The position numbers and the translations under genes are program-made. A DNA stretch of 64,000 nt. It comes from Ferrimonas sediminicola. GTDB taxonomy: Bacteria; Pseudomonadota; Gammaproteobacteria; Enterobacterales; Shewanellaceae. The stretch is taken from assembly GCF_005116715.1 (NCBI RefSeq), contig NZ_SWCI01000009.1, positions 1 to 64,000 of the forward strand. Reading direction: 5' to 3'. Numbering within the stretch: the stretch's first letter is position 1; every line of letters starts with the position of its first letter. Positions 44,552 to 54,339 of the stretch are shown here, piece by piece. The notes beneath the pieces were generated by a model. That model ran no database searches. It worked only from the letters and a program-made list of their open reading frames with translations, and had not been told where the DNA came from.

Positions 44552-45589
44552 ATGATGAAACACTCACTGAAGCTGGCTGCGGCCGGCGCTTTGCTGGCCT
44601 TTTCCGGCAGTGCCCTCTCCGGTTACGAGATCAAGCTTTCTGACGATGACAAGCTGATCTTCGGCGGTTACATCAAGATGGATGCCCGTTATGTGGACGG
44701 GGATGTGAGCTACAAGGATTTCTGGATTGGTTCGGGAAGCCCCAGAGAGGACAACGCCTCCCAGTTCCGCGTCTTCGCCAACGAGACCCGGTTCAACACC
44801 AAGTATGTGCACGGTGATCTCACCGGTTTCATCGAGATGGACTTTTACGGCGGCGGCGGTACCCAGGTCATTTCCAACTCTGCCAACCCCAGAATCCGTC
44901 ACGCCTTCATCAACTACAAAAATGTGCTGGCCGGCCAGACCTGGTCTACTTTCATGAACACCAGCGCCATCCCGGAGACCGCCGACTTTGCCGGTGCCAC
45001 CGTGGGCCTGGTGTTTATCCGCCAGGGGCAGTTGCGCTACACCAACGGCGGCCTGCAGCTCTCCATCGAAAACCCAGAGTCCGAGGGCGGCGCGCCAGAT
45101 TACGACAACATCCCCGATGTGATCGCCAAGTACACCCTGACGGGGGACTGGGGCAACCTTTCTCTGGCGGCGATGGGACGCGAACTGAACATCGATAAGG
45201 ACGACAGCGAGACCGCCTTTGGTGGTTCTGTCGCCGGTAAGATCAACACCTTCGGCAAGGACGATTTCCGCTTCCAGGTGCATTTCGGCGAGGTGGGCCG
45301 CTATGTTGGCGTAGCTCTGGCCAAGGACCTGGTCAATGGCAAGGTGGAGGACACCACCGCCTACCTGGCGGCCTACCGTCATTGGTGGAACGAGACCTTG
45401 CGCAGCACCTTCATGTATGGCCGCGCCGAAACTGACCTGGGCGACGCCGATAACAGCCAGTGGAGCGTCAACCTGTTTAACAATCTGACCAAGGAACTGG
45501 CGGTCGGTTTTGAGGTGGGGCAGTTCAAGATGCACAATGCCGATGCCGATTCCTACTACGGCCAATTCTCCATGCGTTACGCCCTGTAA
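44552..45589 (+). CDS. DcaP-like outer-membrane porin
   Basis: A 345-residue porin: signal peptide (MMKHSLKLAAAGALLAFSGSALS), then GYIKMDARYVDG, FNTKYVHGDLTGFIEMDFYG, IRHAFINYKNVLAGQTWSTFM and a C-terminal barrel strand ending in FSMRYAL. This matches the DcaP family, named from an Acinetobacter dicarboxylate operon and known as anion-preferring channels. It heads the operon with a Liv-type ABC transporter and two CoA ligases, so it would admit their carboxylate substrate. ATG 44552 (or 44555) follows AAGGGA; the first 11 upstream codons are unlikely. Confidence 0.85.
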   Translation: MMKHSLKLAAAGALLAFSGSALSGYEIKLSDDDKLIFGGYIKMDARYVDGDVSYKDFWIGSGSPREDNASQFRVFANETRFNTKYVHGDLTGFIEMDFYGGGGTQVISNSANPRIRHAFINYKNVLAGQTWSTFMNTSAIPETADFAGATVGLVFIRQGQLRYTNGGLQLSIENPESEGGAPDYDNIPDVIAKYTLTGDWGNLSLAAMGRELNIDKDDSETAFGGSVAGKINTFGKDDFRFQVHFGEVGRYVGVALAKDLVNGKVEDTTAYLAAYRHWWNETLRSTFMYGRAETDLGDADNSQWSVNLFNNLTKELAVGFEVGQFKMHNADADSYYGQFSMRYAL

Positions 45590-45597
45590 CGCTTTGT

Positions 45598-45623
45598 GCG
45601 GCGGGGGGAATTTTCCCCGCCGC
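45598..45623 (+). other. Intercistronic hairpin after the porin gene
   Basis: GCGGCGGGG and CCCCGCCGC pair around an AT loop, directly after the porin stop. There is no T-run behind it. Such hairpins commonly protect the abundant porin message and lower expression of the following genes. Confidence 0.55.
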
Positions 45624-45686
45624 AACGCTACTGCACGACTTCAACCGGGCAGCGGATGCCCCCACCCAAGAATCAGGAGTTTGGGA

Positions 45687-46483
<797 letters not shown>

Positions 46484-46484
<1 letters not shown>

Positions 46485-48448
46485 TGAGTCAGGTATTTAA
46501 CGCAGCCGAACACGGCTTTGAGATGGGTGAGCTGAACACCTTTCCCAAGATCCTGCGCCACAACGCCCGGCACTGGCCCGGGGAGGTGGCGATGCGGGAG
46601 AAGGAGTTCGGCATCTGGAACGAATTCACCTGGGCCGATTACCGGGACCGGGTGAAATGGATGGCGCTGGCCCTGACCAAGCTGGGGATCCAGGCCAAGG
46701 ACACCATCGCCCTGCTGGGGGACAACCGGCCCGAGTGGGTCTGGGGCGAGGTGGCGGCCCACACCCTGAGGTGCTACTCGGTGGGGATCTACCAGGACTC
46801 CCTGCACGAGGAGGTGGCCTACCTCATCGAGCTCTCCGGTACTTGTGTGGTGATCGCCGAGGATGAGGAGCAGTGCGACAAGCTGCTGGAGCTGGGGGAT
46901 CAGATCCCCGGGGTGAAATACATCGTCTACTGCGATCCTCGCGGCATGCGCAAGTACGACGACCCGCGGCTGGTGGACGTGGAGGATCTCTACCGTATCG
47001 GCCGCGAGCAGGAGGACCGTCATCCCGAGCGGTTCGACCAGATGGTGGATGCCACCCGTCCGGAGGAGGTGGCCATCTACTGCACCACCTCGGGTACCAC
47101 CTCCAAGCCCAAGATCGCCCTGCTGCAGGGGGGCAACTTCGTCCAGCACTGCAGCGCCTACCTGAGGGCAGACCCCCGCAGCCCGGGCGACAACTACGTG
47201 TCGGTGCTGCCGCTGCCCTGGATCATGGAGCAGGTGTACGCGGTGGGTCAGGCGCTTATCGCCCGCCAGATCGTCAACTTCGTCGAGGAGCAGGAGACCA
47301 TGATGGCCGACCTGCGCGAGATTGGCCCCAGCTTCGTGCTGCTGGCTCCCAGGGTGTGGGAACAGATCCTGGCCGATGTGCAGGCACGGATGATGGACTC
47401 CACCCCACTCAAGCAGAAGCTGTACGAGTTCGCCATGAAGCGTGCGGAGAAGGCCCTGGATGAGGGCAGAAAGTCGACCCTGGCGGAGTGGCTGCTGATG
47501 AAGGCGCTGCGGGATCGCCTCGGCTTCTCCTTCCTCAAGTCCGCCGCCACCGGCGGCGCCGCCATGGGCCCGGACACCTTCCGTTTCTTCCAGTCCATCG
47601 GCGTGCCCCTGCGTCAGCTCTATGGCCAGACCGAGATGTGTGGTGCCTACACCATTCACCATGCTGACGATGTGGACTATGACAGCGTCGGCGTGGCCTT
47701 CGACAACGCCGAGGTGAAGGTGATCAACGCCGATGCCGAGGGACTGGGGGAGGTGGTGGCCCGGACCGTAGGGATGTTCTGTGGCTACCTGGGCAACCAG
47801 GCCGCCTTTGATGAGGACGTCAAGGAGGGCTGGATGCACACCGGCGATGCCGGTTACTTCAAGGAGTCCGGCCACCTGGTGGTGATTGACCGCATCAAGG
47901 ACCTGGCTCACACCAGCACCGGCATCCAGTACTCGCCTCAGTACATCGAGAACAAGCTGAAGTTCTCCAGCTTCATCGGCGAAGCGGTGATCCTGGGTAA
48001 GAACCGCCCCTACCTGTCCGCCATCCTCTGCATCCGGTTCTCCATTGTCGCCAAGTGGGCGGAGCAGCAAGGGCTGGCCTTCACCAACTACATCAACCTG
48101 GCCAGTTTGCCCGAGGTATACGCTAAGCTCAGCGAAGAGGTGGAGCGAGTCAACGCCAGCCTGCCGCCGGCGCAGAAGATCGCCAAATTTGTGCTGCTCT
48201 ACAAGGAGCTGGACGCCGATGACGGTGAACTGACCCGGACCCGCAAGGTGCGCCGCGGCGTCATCGCCGAGAAGTACGGTGACATCATCGAGGCGATCTA
48301 TGACGACCAGACTCGGGTGGATATCGACACGGTGATCACCTTCCAGGACGGTTCCAACACCCGGGTACAGACCCAGTTGGAGGTGGCCACCCTCATCGAC
48401 CCGCCTTCCGGGCAGGCGCCCGATACCGAGCAAAGGAGAGCATCATGA
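46484..48448 (+). CDS. AMP-forming acyl-CoA synthetase (long-chain type)
   Basis: A 654-residue adenylate-forming enzyme that activates a carboxylic acid with ATP and CoA. Motifs: the phosphate loop YCTTSGTTSKPK, YGQTEMCG, and HTGDAGYFKESGHLVVIDRIKDL. The size and the long insert are those of long-chain/FadD15-like ligases. It is embedded between LivG-like and LivH-like genes (1-base and 4-base overlaps), so it acts on whatever the transporter brings in, perhaps trapping it as a CoA ester (vectorial acylation, inferred). The acid's identity cannot be read from the sequence. Confidence 0.85.
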
Positions 48449-49338
48449 ATTTCGAGTTGTTACTGCAACTGGTGGTCAACGGGCTGATCGTTGGCCTGCT
48501 GTACGGTGTGGTGGGGATGTGCTTCGTGCTGGTGTACAAGTCCACCCAGATCGTCAACTTCGCCCAGGGGGAATTCCTGCTGGTGGGCGCCTGGACCTGC
48601 TGGGCGCTGCTGGTCTATCTGCAGCTGCCCTTCCTGGTCGGCTTCCTACTGAGCCTGGCCTTTATGGCGGTGTTCGGGGTGGCGCTGCAGATGATTGTGC
48701 TCAGGCCGATGATCGGTGAGCCCATCATCTCGGTGATCATGGTGACCATCGGCCTGTCGATCTTCTTCCAGTCGCTGACCAAGTGGATTTTCGGTGTGGC
48801 GCCGGAGAGCTACCCTCAGGTGTTTGACACCCAGAGCATCAGCCTGTTCGGCCTCAACATCGAGCTGGCGTACCTGATGAGCACCGGCATCGCCATCCTC
48901 ATCATGGTGGGCTTCTACCTGTTCTTCACCCACTCCAAGCATGGCCTGGCGATGCGCGCCACCGCCTTCGACCAGCAGGTGGCCCAGTCCCTGGGGATCT
49001 CGGTCAAGCAGGTGTTCGCCATGAGCTGGGGCATCGCCGCCACCGTCTCCGCCACCGCCGGAGTGGTGATCGGCATGGTCAACGGCGTCTCCGACTCGCT
49101 GTCGGTGATGGGGATCAAGGTGTTCCCGGCGGTGATCCTCGGCGGCCTGGACTCCATCGTCGGCGCCATCGTCGGCGGCATCACCATCGGCGTGTTGGAG
49201 AACCTGGCGGAGTTCGCCGACAGCCAGTACCTGCATATCGGCAACATGTATGACATCGCGCCCTTCTATGTGCTGTTGGTGATTCTGTGGTTCAAGCCCT
49301 ATGGCCTGTTCGGCACCAAAGACATCGAGCGGATTTAA
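48445..49338 (+). CDS. Liv-type ABC transporter permease (LivH-like)
   Basis: A 297-residue inner-membrane protein with about eight helices. LivH family features: LVVNGLIVGLLYGVVGMCFVL at the start, STQIVNFAQGEFL, LRPMIGEPIIS, the EAA-like region MRATAFDQQVAQSLGISVKQVFAMSW, and FPAVILGGLDSIVGAIVGG. It forms one half of the pore with the LivM-like protein. Its start overlaps the ligase stop by four bases. Confidence 0.9.
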   Translation: MNFELLLQLVVNGLIVGLLYGVVGMCFVLVYKSTQIVNFAQGEFLLVGAWTCWALLVYLQLPFLVGFLLSLAFMAVFGVALQMIVLRPMIGEPIISVIMVTIGLSIFFQSLTKWIFGVAPESYPQVFDTQSISLFGLNIELAYLMSTGIAILIMVGFYLFFTHSKHGLAMRATAFDQQVAQSLGISVKQVFAMSWGIAATVSATAGVVIGMVNGVSDSLSVMGIKVFPAVILGGLDSIVGAIVGGITIGVLENLAEFADSQYLHIGNMYDIAPFYVLLVILWFKPYGLFGTKDIERI

Positions 49339-49378
49339 AAGGAAGTAACCATGAGTTTTATTGTGAAAGGAGTGCGCC

Positions 49379-50452
49379 ATGTCTAGCCCGGCCATGCGAC
49401 CCTGCGGCGATTTTCGCACCAGCTACAAGCAGGACAACACCATCTTCGAGACCCGCACCATCCACTGGGTGACGGTGGCGGCCATCGCCCTGGCCTGTCT
49501 GGCGCCCCTGGTGCTGGACGCCTACTACCTGACCCTGTTCATCCAGATCTCCTACCTGGGGATCGCGGCCCTGGGTCTGAACATCCTGGTGGGCTACACC
49601 GGCCAGATCTCCCTGGGCCACGGTGCCTTCTTCGGCTTCGGCGCCTTCGCCTCCGCCTGGCTCAACACCAGCTTCGGCATTCCGGTGTTTCTGTGTATCC
49701 CCCTGGCGGGCTACCTGACCATGGGGGTGGGGATGCTGTTCGGCATGCCGGCGGCGCGGATCAAGGGGCTCTATCTGGCCATCGCCACCCTGGCGGCCCA
49801 GTTCATCATCGAGGATTTCTTTGGCCGAGCCGAGTGGTTCTCCGGCGGCAGCGCCGGGTCCATGGCGGAGCCGGTAAACCTGTTCGGCATGGTGTTCGAT
49901 ACCGACGAGAGCTTCTTCTATATCGCCCTATTCGCCCTGGTGTTCATGTACCTGTGGGGCTGCAACCTGATGCGCAGCCGCGACGGCCGTGCCTTCGTGG
50001 CGGTGCGGGATCACTACCTGTCGGCGGAGATCATGGGGGTCAAGCTGAACAAGTATCGGCTGCTCTCCTTCGGCATCTCCTCCTTCTACGCCGGCATCGG
50101 CGGCGCCCTGTACGCCCACTACCTGGGGTACGTGTCCGCCGAGGGGTTCACCATCTTCATGTCGGTGCAGTTTCTGGCGATGGTGATCATCGGCGGCCTG
50201 GGCTCGGTGAAGGGCACCTTGATGGGCTGTGTGTTCATGGTGCTGCTGCCGGAGGCTCTGGAGGGGGGCGTGGGCCTGATGAAGATGACCGAGTGGGGCA
50301 ACATCCCCATGGTGGTGGACGGCCTGGCTTACATCAAGGAGATGGCCATCGGCCTGGTGATCATCCTGTTCCTAATCTTCGAGCCCCAGGGGCTGGCCCA
50401 CCGCTGGCAGCAGATCAAGAACTACTGGAAGTTCTACCCCTTCGCCTACTAG
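49379..50452 (+). CDS. Liv-type ABC transporter permease (LivM-like)
   Basis: A 357-residue membrane protein with about nine helices. LivM family features: LGIAALGLNILVGYTGQISLGHGAFFGFGAFASA, RIKGLYLAIATLAAQ, AVRDHYLSAEIMGVKLNKYRLLSFGISSFYAGIGGALYA and the C-terminal LIFEPQGLAHRW. It pairs with the LivH-like permease. ATG 49379 has AAAGGAG upstream. A tiny out-of-frame 11-codon frame with its own AGGAAG site starts at 49351 and ends just inside this gene, possibly coupling translation. Confidence 0.9.
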   Translation: MSSPAMRPCGDFRTSYKQDNTIFETRTIHWVTVAAIALACLAPLVLDAYYLTLFIQISYLGIAALGLNILVGYTGQISLGHGAFFGFGAFASAWLNTSFGIPVFLCIPLAGYLTMGVGMLFGMPAARIKGLYLAIATLAAQFIIEDFFGRAEWFSGGSAGSMAEPVNLFGMVFDTDESFFYIALFALVFMYLWGCNLMRSRDGRAFVAVRDHYLSAEIMGVKLNKYRLLSFGISSFYAGIGGALYAHYLGYVSAEGFTIFMSVQFLAMVIIGGLGSVKGTLMGCVFMVLLPEALEGGVGLMKMTEWGNIPMVVDGLAYIKEMAIGLVIILFLIFEPQGLAHRWQQIKNYWKFYPFAY

Positions 50453-50568
50453 CAACCGCAAATTCTGCCCCTCGGTGTGCTGAGGGGTGCGCGGGGGCGC
50501 CGGGCGGTCGGGCGTCCCCTACAACGGAAATCGGGCCTGTGGCGCCCGTAAACCAAGGGACGATAACT

Positions 50569-51810
50569 ATGTATAAGAGATCTGCTTTCTTTGCCGCCAC
50601 TGCGGCCCTGACCATGGCCGCGCCGGCCCTGGCCGAGGACTCGGTATTCGTTGGCCACCTGGCCGACATGTCAGGCCCCACCGCCTTCGTGGGCAAGGTG
50701 TACGCCGACGGCGTACGCGATGCCATGACCTACATCAACGAGCACGGCGGCATCAGCGGCACCAAGCTGGAGTTCGAGACCATCGATTACGCCTACAAGG
50801 TGCCCCAGGCGATCGCCTCCTACAAGAAGTGGAAATCCCGCAAGGGGATGGTGGCGATGCAGGGATGGGGCACCGCCGACACCGAGGCGTTGATCTCCTT
50901 CGTCGCCAAGGATGAGATCCCGGTCTACTCCGCCTCCTACTCCGGTCACCTGACCGATCCTCAGGGCAAGAACCCCAACACCTCCAAGCCGGCACCCTAC
51001 AACTTCTTCTACGGCGCCTCCTACTCCGACGCCTGCCGTGGCCTGGTGCAGTGGGCCGCCCAAGACTGGAAGGCCAAGGGTAACGGCGGCAAGCCCAAGT
51101 TCACCCACATCGGCGCCAACCACCCCTATCCCAATGCGCCCAAGGAGGCCTGTGCGGCCTACGCCACCGAGCTGGGCTTCGAGGTGATGCCTCCGGTGGT
51201 GATCTCCATGAAGCCAGGTGACTTCAAGGCCCAGTGCCTGAGCCTGAAGAGCTCCGGCACCAACTACGGCTACATCGGCAACCTGGGGGGCTCGGTACTG
51301 TCCCTGGTGAAATCCTGCAACACCGTGGGCACCGACATCCAGTTCATGTCCAACATCTGGGGCGGCGACAAGAAGGTGTTCGAGGCCGCCGGCGAGGGGA
51401 TCAAGGACTACATCTTCCCCACCATGACCCCGTTCTGGACCGACGATGTCCCCGGCATGAAGCTGGTGCGGGCGATCTCCAGGGTCTCCGATCCCTCCGG
51501 CAAGGAGGAGCGCCTGCACCACTACATTCGCGGCGTGTGCTCCGCCTACTACATGAAGGAGGCGATGGAGTGGGCCAAGGCCAACGGCGGCATCACCGGT
51601 GAGAACATCAAGAAGGGGATGTACGCCCGCGACAACTGGGTGCCCAAGGGGCTCGAGGGGGTGTGTCTGGCCGCCAACTGGAGCGAAGAGGATCACCGCG
51701 GCATCAACCAGGTGAACATCTACAAGGGTAACTACAACGACGGCAACGTTCAGGTCGAACGGGTCAGCCAGATGACCCTGGAGCGCCGTGACGACTGGCT
51801 GGGATTTTGA
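50569..51810 (+). CDS. Liv-type periplasmic substrate-binding protein
   Basis: A 413-residue secreted protein with a signal peptide (MYKRSAFFAATAALTMAAPALA, cleavage near 22) and a type 1 periplasmic-binding fold: VFVGHLADMSGPTAFVG, YINEHGGISG, VAMQGWGTADTEAL, VYSASYSGHLTDP. It is longer than classical LivK and has many aromatic residues, as in binding proteins for aromatic or fatty acids; it lacks an obvious amino-acid site that I could check by eye. AAGGGA precedes the start by 8 bases. A GC-rich 116-base spacer separates it from the LivM-like gene. Confidence 0.88.
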   Translation: MYKRSAFFAATAALTMAAPALAEDSVFVGHLADMSGPTAFVGKVYADGVRDAMTYINEHGGISGTKLEFETIDYAYKVPQAIASYKKWKSRKGMVAMQGWGTADTEALISFVAKDEIPVYSASYSGHLTDPQGKNPNTSKPAPYNFFYGASYSDACRGLVQWAAQDWKAKGNGGKPKFTHIGANHPYPNAPKEACAAYATELGFEVMPPVVISMKPGDFKAQCLSLKSSGTNYGYIGNLGGSVLSLVKSCNTVGTDIQFMSNIWGGDKKVFEAAGEGIKDYIFPTMTPFWTDDVPGMKLVRAISRVSDPSGKEERLHHYIRGVCSAYYMKEAMEWAKANGGITGENIKKGMYARDNWVPKGLEGVCLAANWSEEDHRGINQVNIYKGNYNDGNVQVERVSQMTLERRDDWLGF

Positions 51811-51833
51811 GCCGGTCAACCCAACAAGCAAGT

Positions 51834-51851
51834 GGGGCGCCCCGGCGCCCC
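51834..51851 (+). other. Hairpin after the binding-protein gene
   Basis: GGGGCGCC and GGCGCCCC pair perfectly with a two-base loop in the 63-bp gap between the binding protein and the LivF-like gene. It has no T-run. It probably stabilises the upstream mRNA, giving excess binding protein over ATPase, as is common for ABC importers. Confidence 0.55.
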
Positions 51852-51873
51852 GGTCAAGGAATGAGGAGTCCCC

Positions 51874-52695
51874 ATGACAGAAGCTGCAGTTCAGATTCAG
51901 ACCGAAGCGCCGGTGCTGGCGGTCAACAACATTGAGGTGGTGTACGACGAGGTGATCCAGGTGCTCCGCGGGGTCAGCATCGAGGTGCCCCAGGGCAAGA
52001 TCGTCACCCTGCTGGGCCCCAACGGCGCCGGCAAGTCCACCACCCTCAAGGCGATCTCCGGTCTGCTCAAGACCGAAGATGGCGAGGTGACCCGGGGGGA
52101 CATCCACTTCATGGGCCAACGCATCGACACCGCTCACGCCGAGGAGATCGTCCGCGGTGGCATTTTCCAGGTGATGGAGGGGCGTCGCATCGTCGAGGAT
52201 ATGACGGTGATCGAGAACCTCAAGCTGGGGGCCTACACCCGCAGCGACAACGAGGTGGCGGCGGACATCGAGATGGTGTTCGACTATTTCCCCCGCCTGA
52301 AGGAGCGCACCGGCCTGGCCGGCTACCTGTCAGGCGGTGAGCAGCAGATGCTGGCTATCGGCCGGGCGCTGATGGCCCGCCCCAGGATGATCTTGCTGGA
52401 CGAGCCCTCCATGGGGCTGTCGCCGCTGCTGGTGAAGGAGGTGTTCGCCATCATCGAGAAGATCAACCGGGAGCAGGGGATCACCATGCTGCTGGTGGAG
52501 CAGAACGCTAACTACGCCCTGAAGGCGGCCCACTACGGCTACATCATGGAGTCGGGTAAGATCGTGCTGGACGGCACCCGGGAGCAGTTGCTGAATAACG
52601 AGGATGTGAAGGAGTTCTACCTGGGCGGCGGCAACGAGGAGCGCAAAAGCTTCAAGAACCTCAAATCCTACAAGCGGCGCAAACGCTGGCTCTAA
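51874..52695 (+). CDS. Liv-type ABC transporter ATP-binding protein (LivF-like)
   Basis: A 273-residue ABC ATPase: Walker A LGPNGAGKST, Q-loop region, signature YLSGGEQQMLAIGRAL, Walker B MILLDEPSMGLS, H-loop LLVEQNANYAL, ending FYLGGGNEE. Beyond the normal LivF end it carries about 18 basic residues (KSFKNLKSYKRRKRWL), a tail also seen in LivF proteins of such ligase-linked clusters as far as I recall. GAGGAG precedes the ATG. It completes the two-ATPase, two-permease importer. Confidence 0.9.
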   Translation: MTEAAVQIQTEAPVLAVNNIEVVYDEVIQVLRGVSIEVPQGKIVTLLGPNGAGKSTTLKAISGLLKTEDGEVTRGDIHFMGQRIDTAHAEEIVRGGIFQVMEGRRIVEDMTVIENLKLGAYTRSDNEVAADIEMVFDYFPRLKERTGLAGYLSGGEQQMLAIGRALMARPRMILLDEPSMGLSPLLVKEVFAIIEKINREQGITMLLVEQNANYALKAAHYGYIMESGKIVLDGTREQLLNNEDVKEFYLGGGNEERKSFKNLKSYKRRKRWL

Positions 52696-52705
52696 GGAGG
52701 TTGGT

Positions 52706-53932
52706 ATGAGCGAGTTTTTCGATGACAAGGAGTGTCTGGATCCTGCCGAGCGTGAGGCGGGGTTGCTGACGCAACTGGATGAGTTTATCGGTTTTGCCCG
52801 CAGCCGCAGCCCCTACTACGGGGCGCTGCTGGCGCAGCTGGAGGGCCCATTAGACAGCCGGGAAGCCTTGGCCACTCTGCCGGTGACCCGCAAATCCCAG
52901 CTGATTGAGCTGCAGCAGGAGCGCGGTCCCTTGGGCGGGCTCAACCCGGAGGGGGGCAGGGTGGAGCGGCTGTTCCAGTCTCCCGGTCCCATCAACGAGC
53001 CGGAGAACACCGGCAACGACTGGTGGCGCATGGGCCGGGCCTTCTATGCCGCCGGCTTTCGCCCAGGGCAGCTGGTGCAGAACTGCCTCTCCTACCACCT
53101 CAGTCCCGGCGGCTTTATCCTCGACTCCGGTGCCCGCGCCTGCGGCTGCACCGTGATCCCGGCTGGGCCGGGCCAGACCGAACTGCAGCTGGAGATCAAC
53201 GCCAGCTTAAGGCCCCAGGGCTACTGCGGCACCCCTTCGTTCCTGAAGATCCTGCTGGACCGGGCGGCGGAGAAGGACCAGAGCCTCTCATTCACCCACG
53301 CCCTGGTCACCGGCGAGGCGCTGCCCGGGCCCCTGCGCCAGCTGTTCCTGGAGGCGGGGATCCAAGTGCGCCAGGCCTACGCCACCGCGGACATCGGACT
53401 CATCGCCTACGAGAGTGAGCCGGATCAGGGGCTGGTGCTGGCGGAGGATCTCCTGGTGGAGATCGTCCGTCCCGGCAGCGGTGAGCCCGTGGCCGACGGT
53501 GAGGTGGGCGAGGTGGTGGTCACCAGCTTCAACCGCGACTATCCGCTAGTCCGCTTCGCCACCGGCGACCTGTCGGCGATGATGACAGGGACCAGCCCCT
53601 GCGGCCGCAGCAACGGCCGCATCAAGGGGTGGATGGGGCGGGCGGATCAGACCACCAAGGTGAAGGGGATGTTTGTTCACCCGGTGCAGCTGGAAAGGCT
53701 GCGCAACCGGGTGGCGGGAATGAGCCGCATCCGCGCCCGGGTGGAGCGCCACCAGCACAACGATCGCCTGACCCTGCTGTGCGAGCCTGAGGGCCAGCCG
53801 ACCCTGCCGGAGTCCGAAGTGGCCACCCTGGCCCGGGCGCTGCTCAAGCTGGGGGCCGAGGTGACCTGGGTGGCACCCGGCAGCCTGCCCAGGGACGGCA
53901 TCGTCATCGAGGATTGCCGTCCCGCTCCCTGA
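52706..53932 (+). CDS. Phenylacetate-CoA-ligase-like AMP-binding protein
   Basis: A 408-residue adenylate-forming enzyme of the PaaK-like group: SPYYGALL near the N-terminus, FQSPGPINEPENTG where PaaK has its glycine-rich loop (degenerate here), YCGTPSFLKILLD, VTGEALPGPLRQLF, QAYATADIGLIAYE, PLVRFATGDLSAM, and GRADQTTKVKGMFVHPVQLE with the catalytic-lysine region. The phosphate loop is altered (no SSGTTGxPT), so activity may be changed. It is the last gene of the operon, 10 bases after the LivF-like gene. PaaK-type enzymes favour aromatic acids, hinting at the transported substrate. Confidence 0.8.
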   Translation: MSEFFDDKECLDPAEREAGLLTQLDEFIGFARSRSPYYGALLAQLEGPLDSREALATLPVTRKSQLIELQQERGPLGGLNPEGGRVERLFQSPGPINEPENTGNDWWRMGRAFYAAGFRPGQLVQNCLSYHLSPGGFILDSGARACGCTVIPAGPGQTELQLEINASLRPQGYCGTPSFLKILLDRAAEKDQSLSFTHALVTGEALPGPLRQLFLEAGIQVRQAYATADIGLIAYESEPDQGLVLAEDLLVEIVRPGSGEPVADGEVGEVVVTSFNRDYPLVRFATGDLSAMMTGTSPCGRSNGRIKGWMGRADQTTKVKGMFVHPVQLERLRNRVAGMSRIRARVERHQHNDRLTLLCEPEGQPTLPESEVATLARALLKLGAEVTWVAPGSLPRDGIVIEDCRPAP

Positions 53933-53953
53933 CTATCTCTGTCTGTAGTGGTT

Positions 53954-53979
53954 TGCCGGTGCATCCGCACCGGCTTTTT
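53954..53979 (+). terminator. Terminator of the porin/ABC/ligase operon
   Basis: GCCGGTGC / GCACCGGC with loop ATCC, then TTTTTT, 21 bases after the last ligase stop. Confidence 0.9.
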
Positions 53980-54339
53980 TGTGCCGGTAACCGGGTGTTG
54001 GGCCTGACTCATACCCAGTTCACTACGGCAACAGATACCCTGCTCTACGTCTGTGCTTTTAAAATTTCCCGGTTAAGAGGGTCACACGAGTGCTTCAACA
54101 CACTGTTGAAGCACAGCTTTCCGAAAGGGGGGAGTTATCGGTACACTCGCGAAAGGAGCGCGGTGAGATGGTTCGGCATCATCATCGGCCCGAGCAGTGC
54201 GCTTGAATATGGAGTGCCAGCAGAGTGCGTCGAACAGTGCATTGCATCAAACGGATGAAGCCACATCTCATTTAGGCCATTTTGAATAACTGCTGTTGCC
54301 CGGTTGTGATGATAGCCAGCCGCAGGCGGAGAGAAAAAG
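53980..54339. other. Intergenic region upstream of the FtsZ-like gene
   Basis: About 360 bases. It holds one strong hairpin (GTGCTTCAAC / GTTGAAGCAC, 54090-54114, no T-run) and otherwise no supported gene. The promoter of the FtsZ-like gene should lie here. A long frame open across the region lacks motifs and a ribosome site. Confidence 0.5.
54090..54114. promoter_or_regulatory. Perfect 10-bp inverted repeat upstream of the FtsZ-like gene
   Basis: Arms GTGCTTCAAC (54090-54099) and GTTGAAGCAC (54105-54114) with a five-base loop, 226 bases upstream of the start. It may be an operator or an RNA hairpin; with no T-run it is not a standard terminator. Confidence 0.4.

Noticed and set aside
49693-50568. 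Long in-frame upstream extension of the Liv-type binding protein
   Set aside because: It reads the LivM gene out of frame. The true signal peptide starts at 50569 after AAGGGA.
53914-54258. 114-codon frame between the PaaK-like ligase and the FtsZ-like gene
   Set aside because: It starts inside the ligase gene out of frame, crosses its terminator and has no motif.
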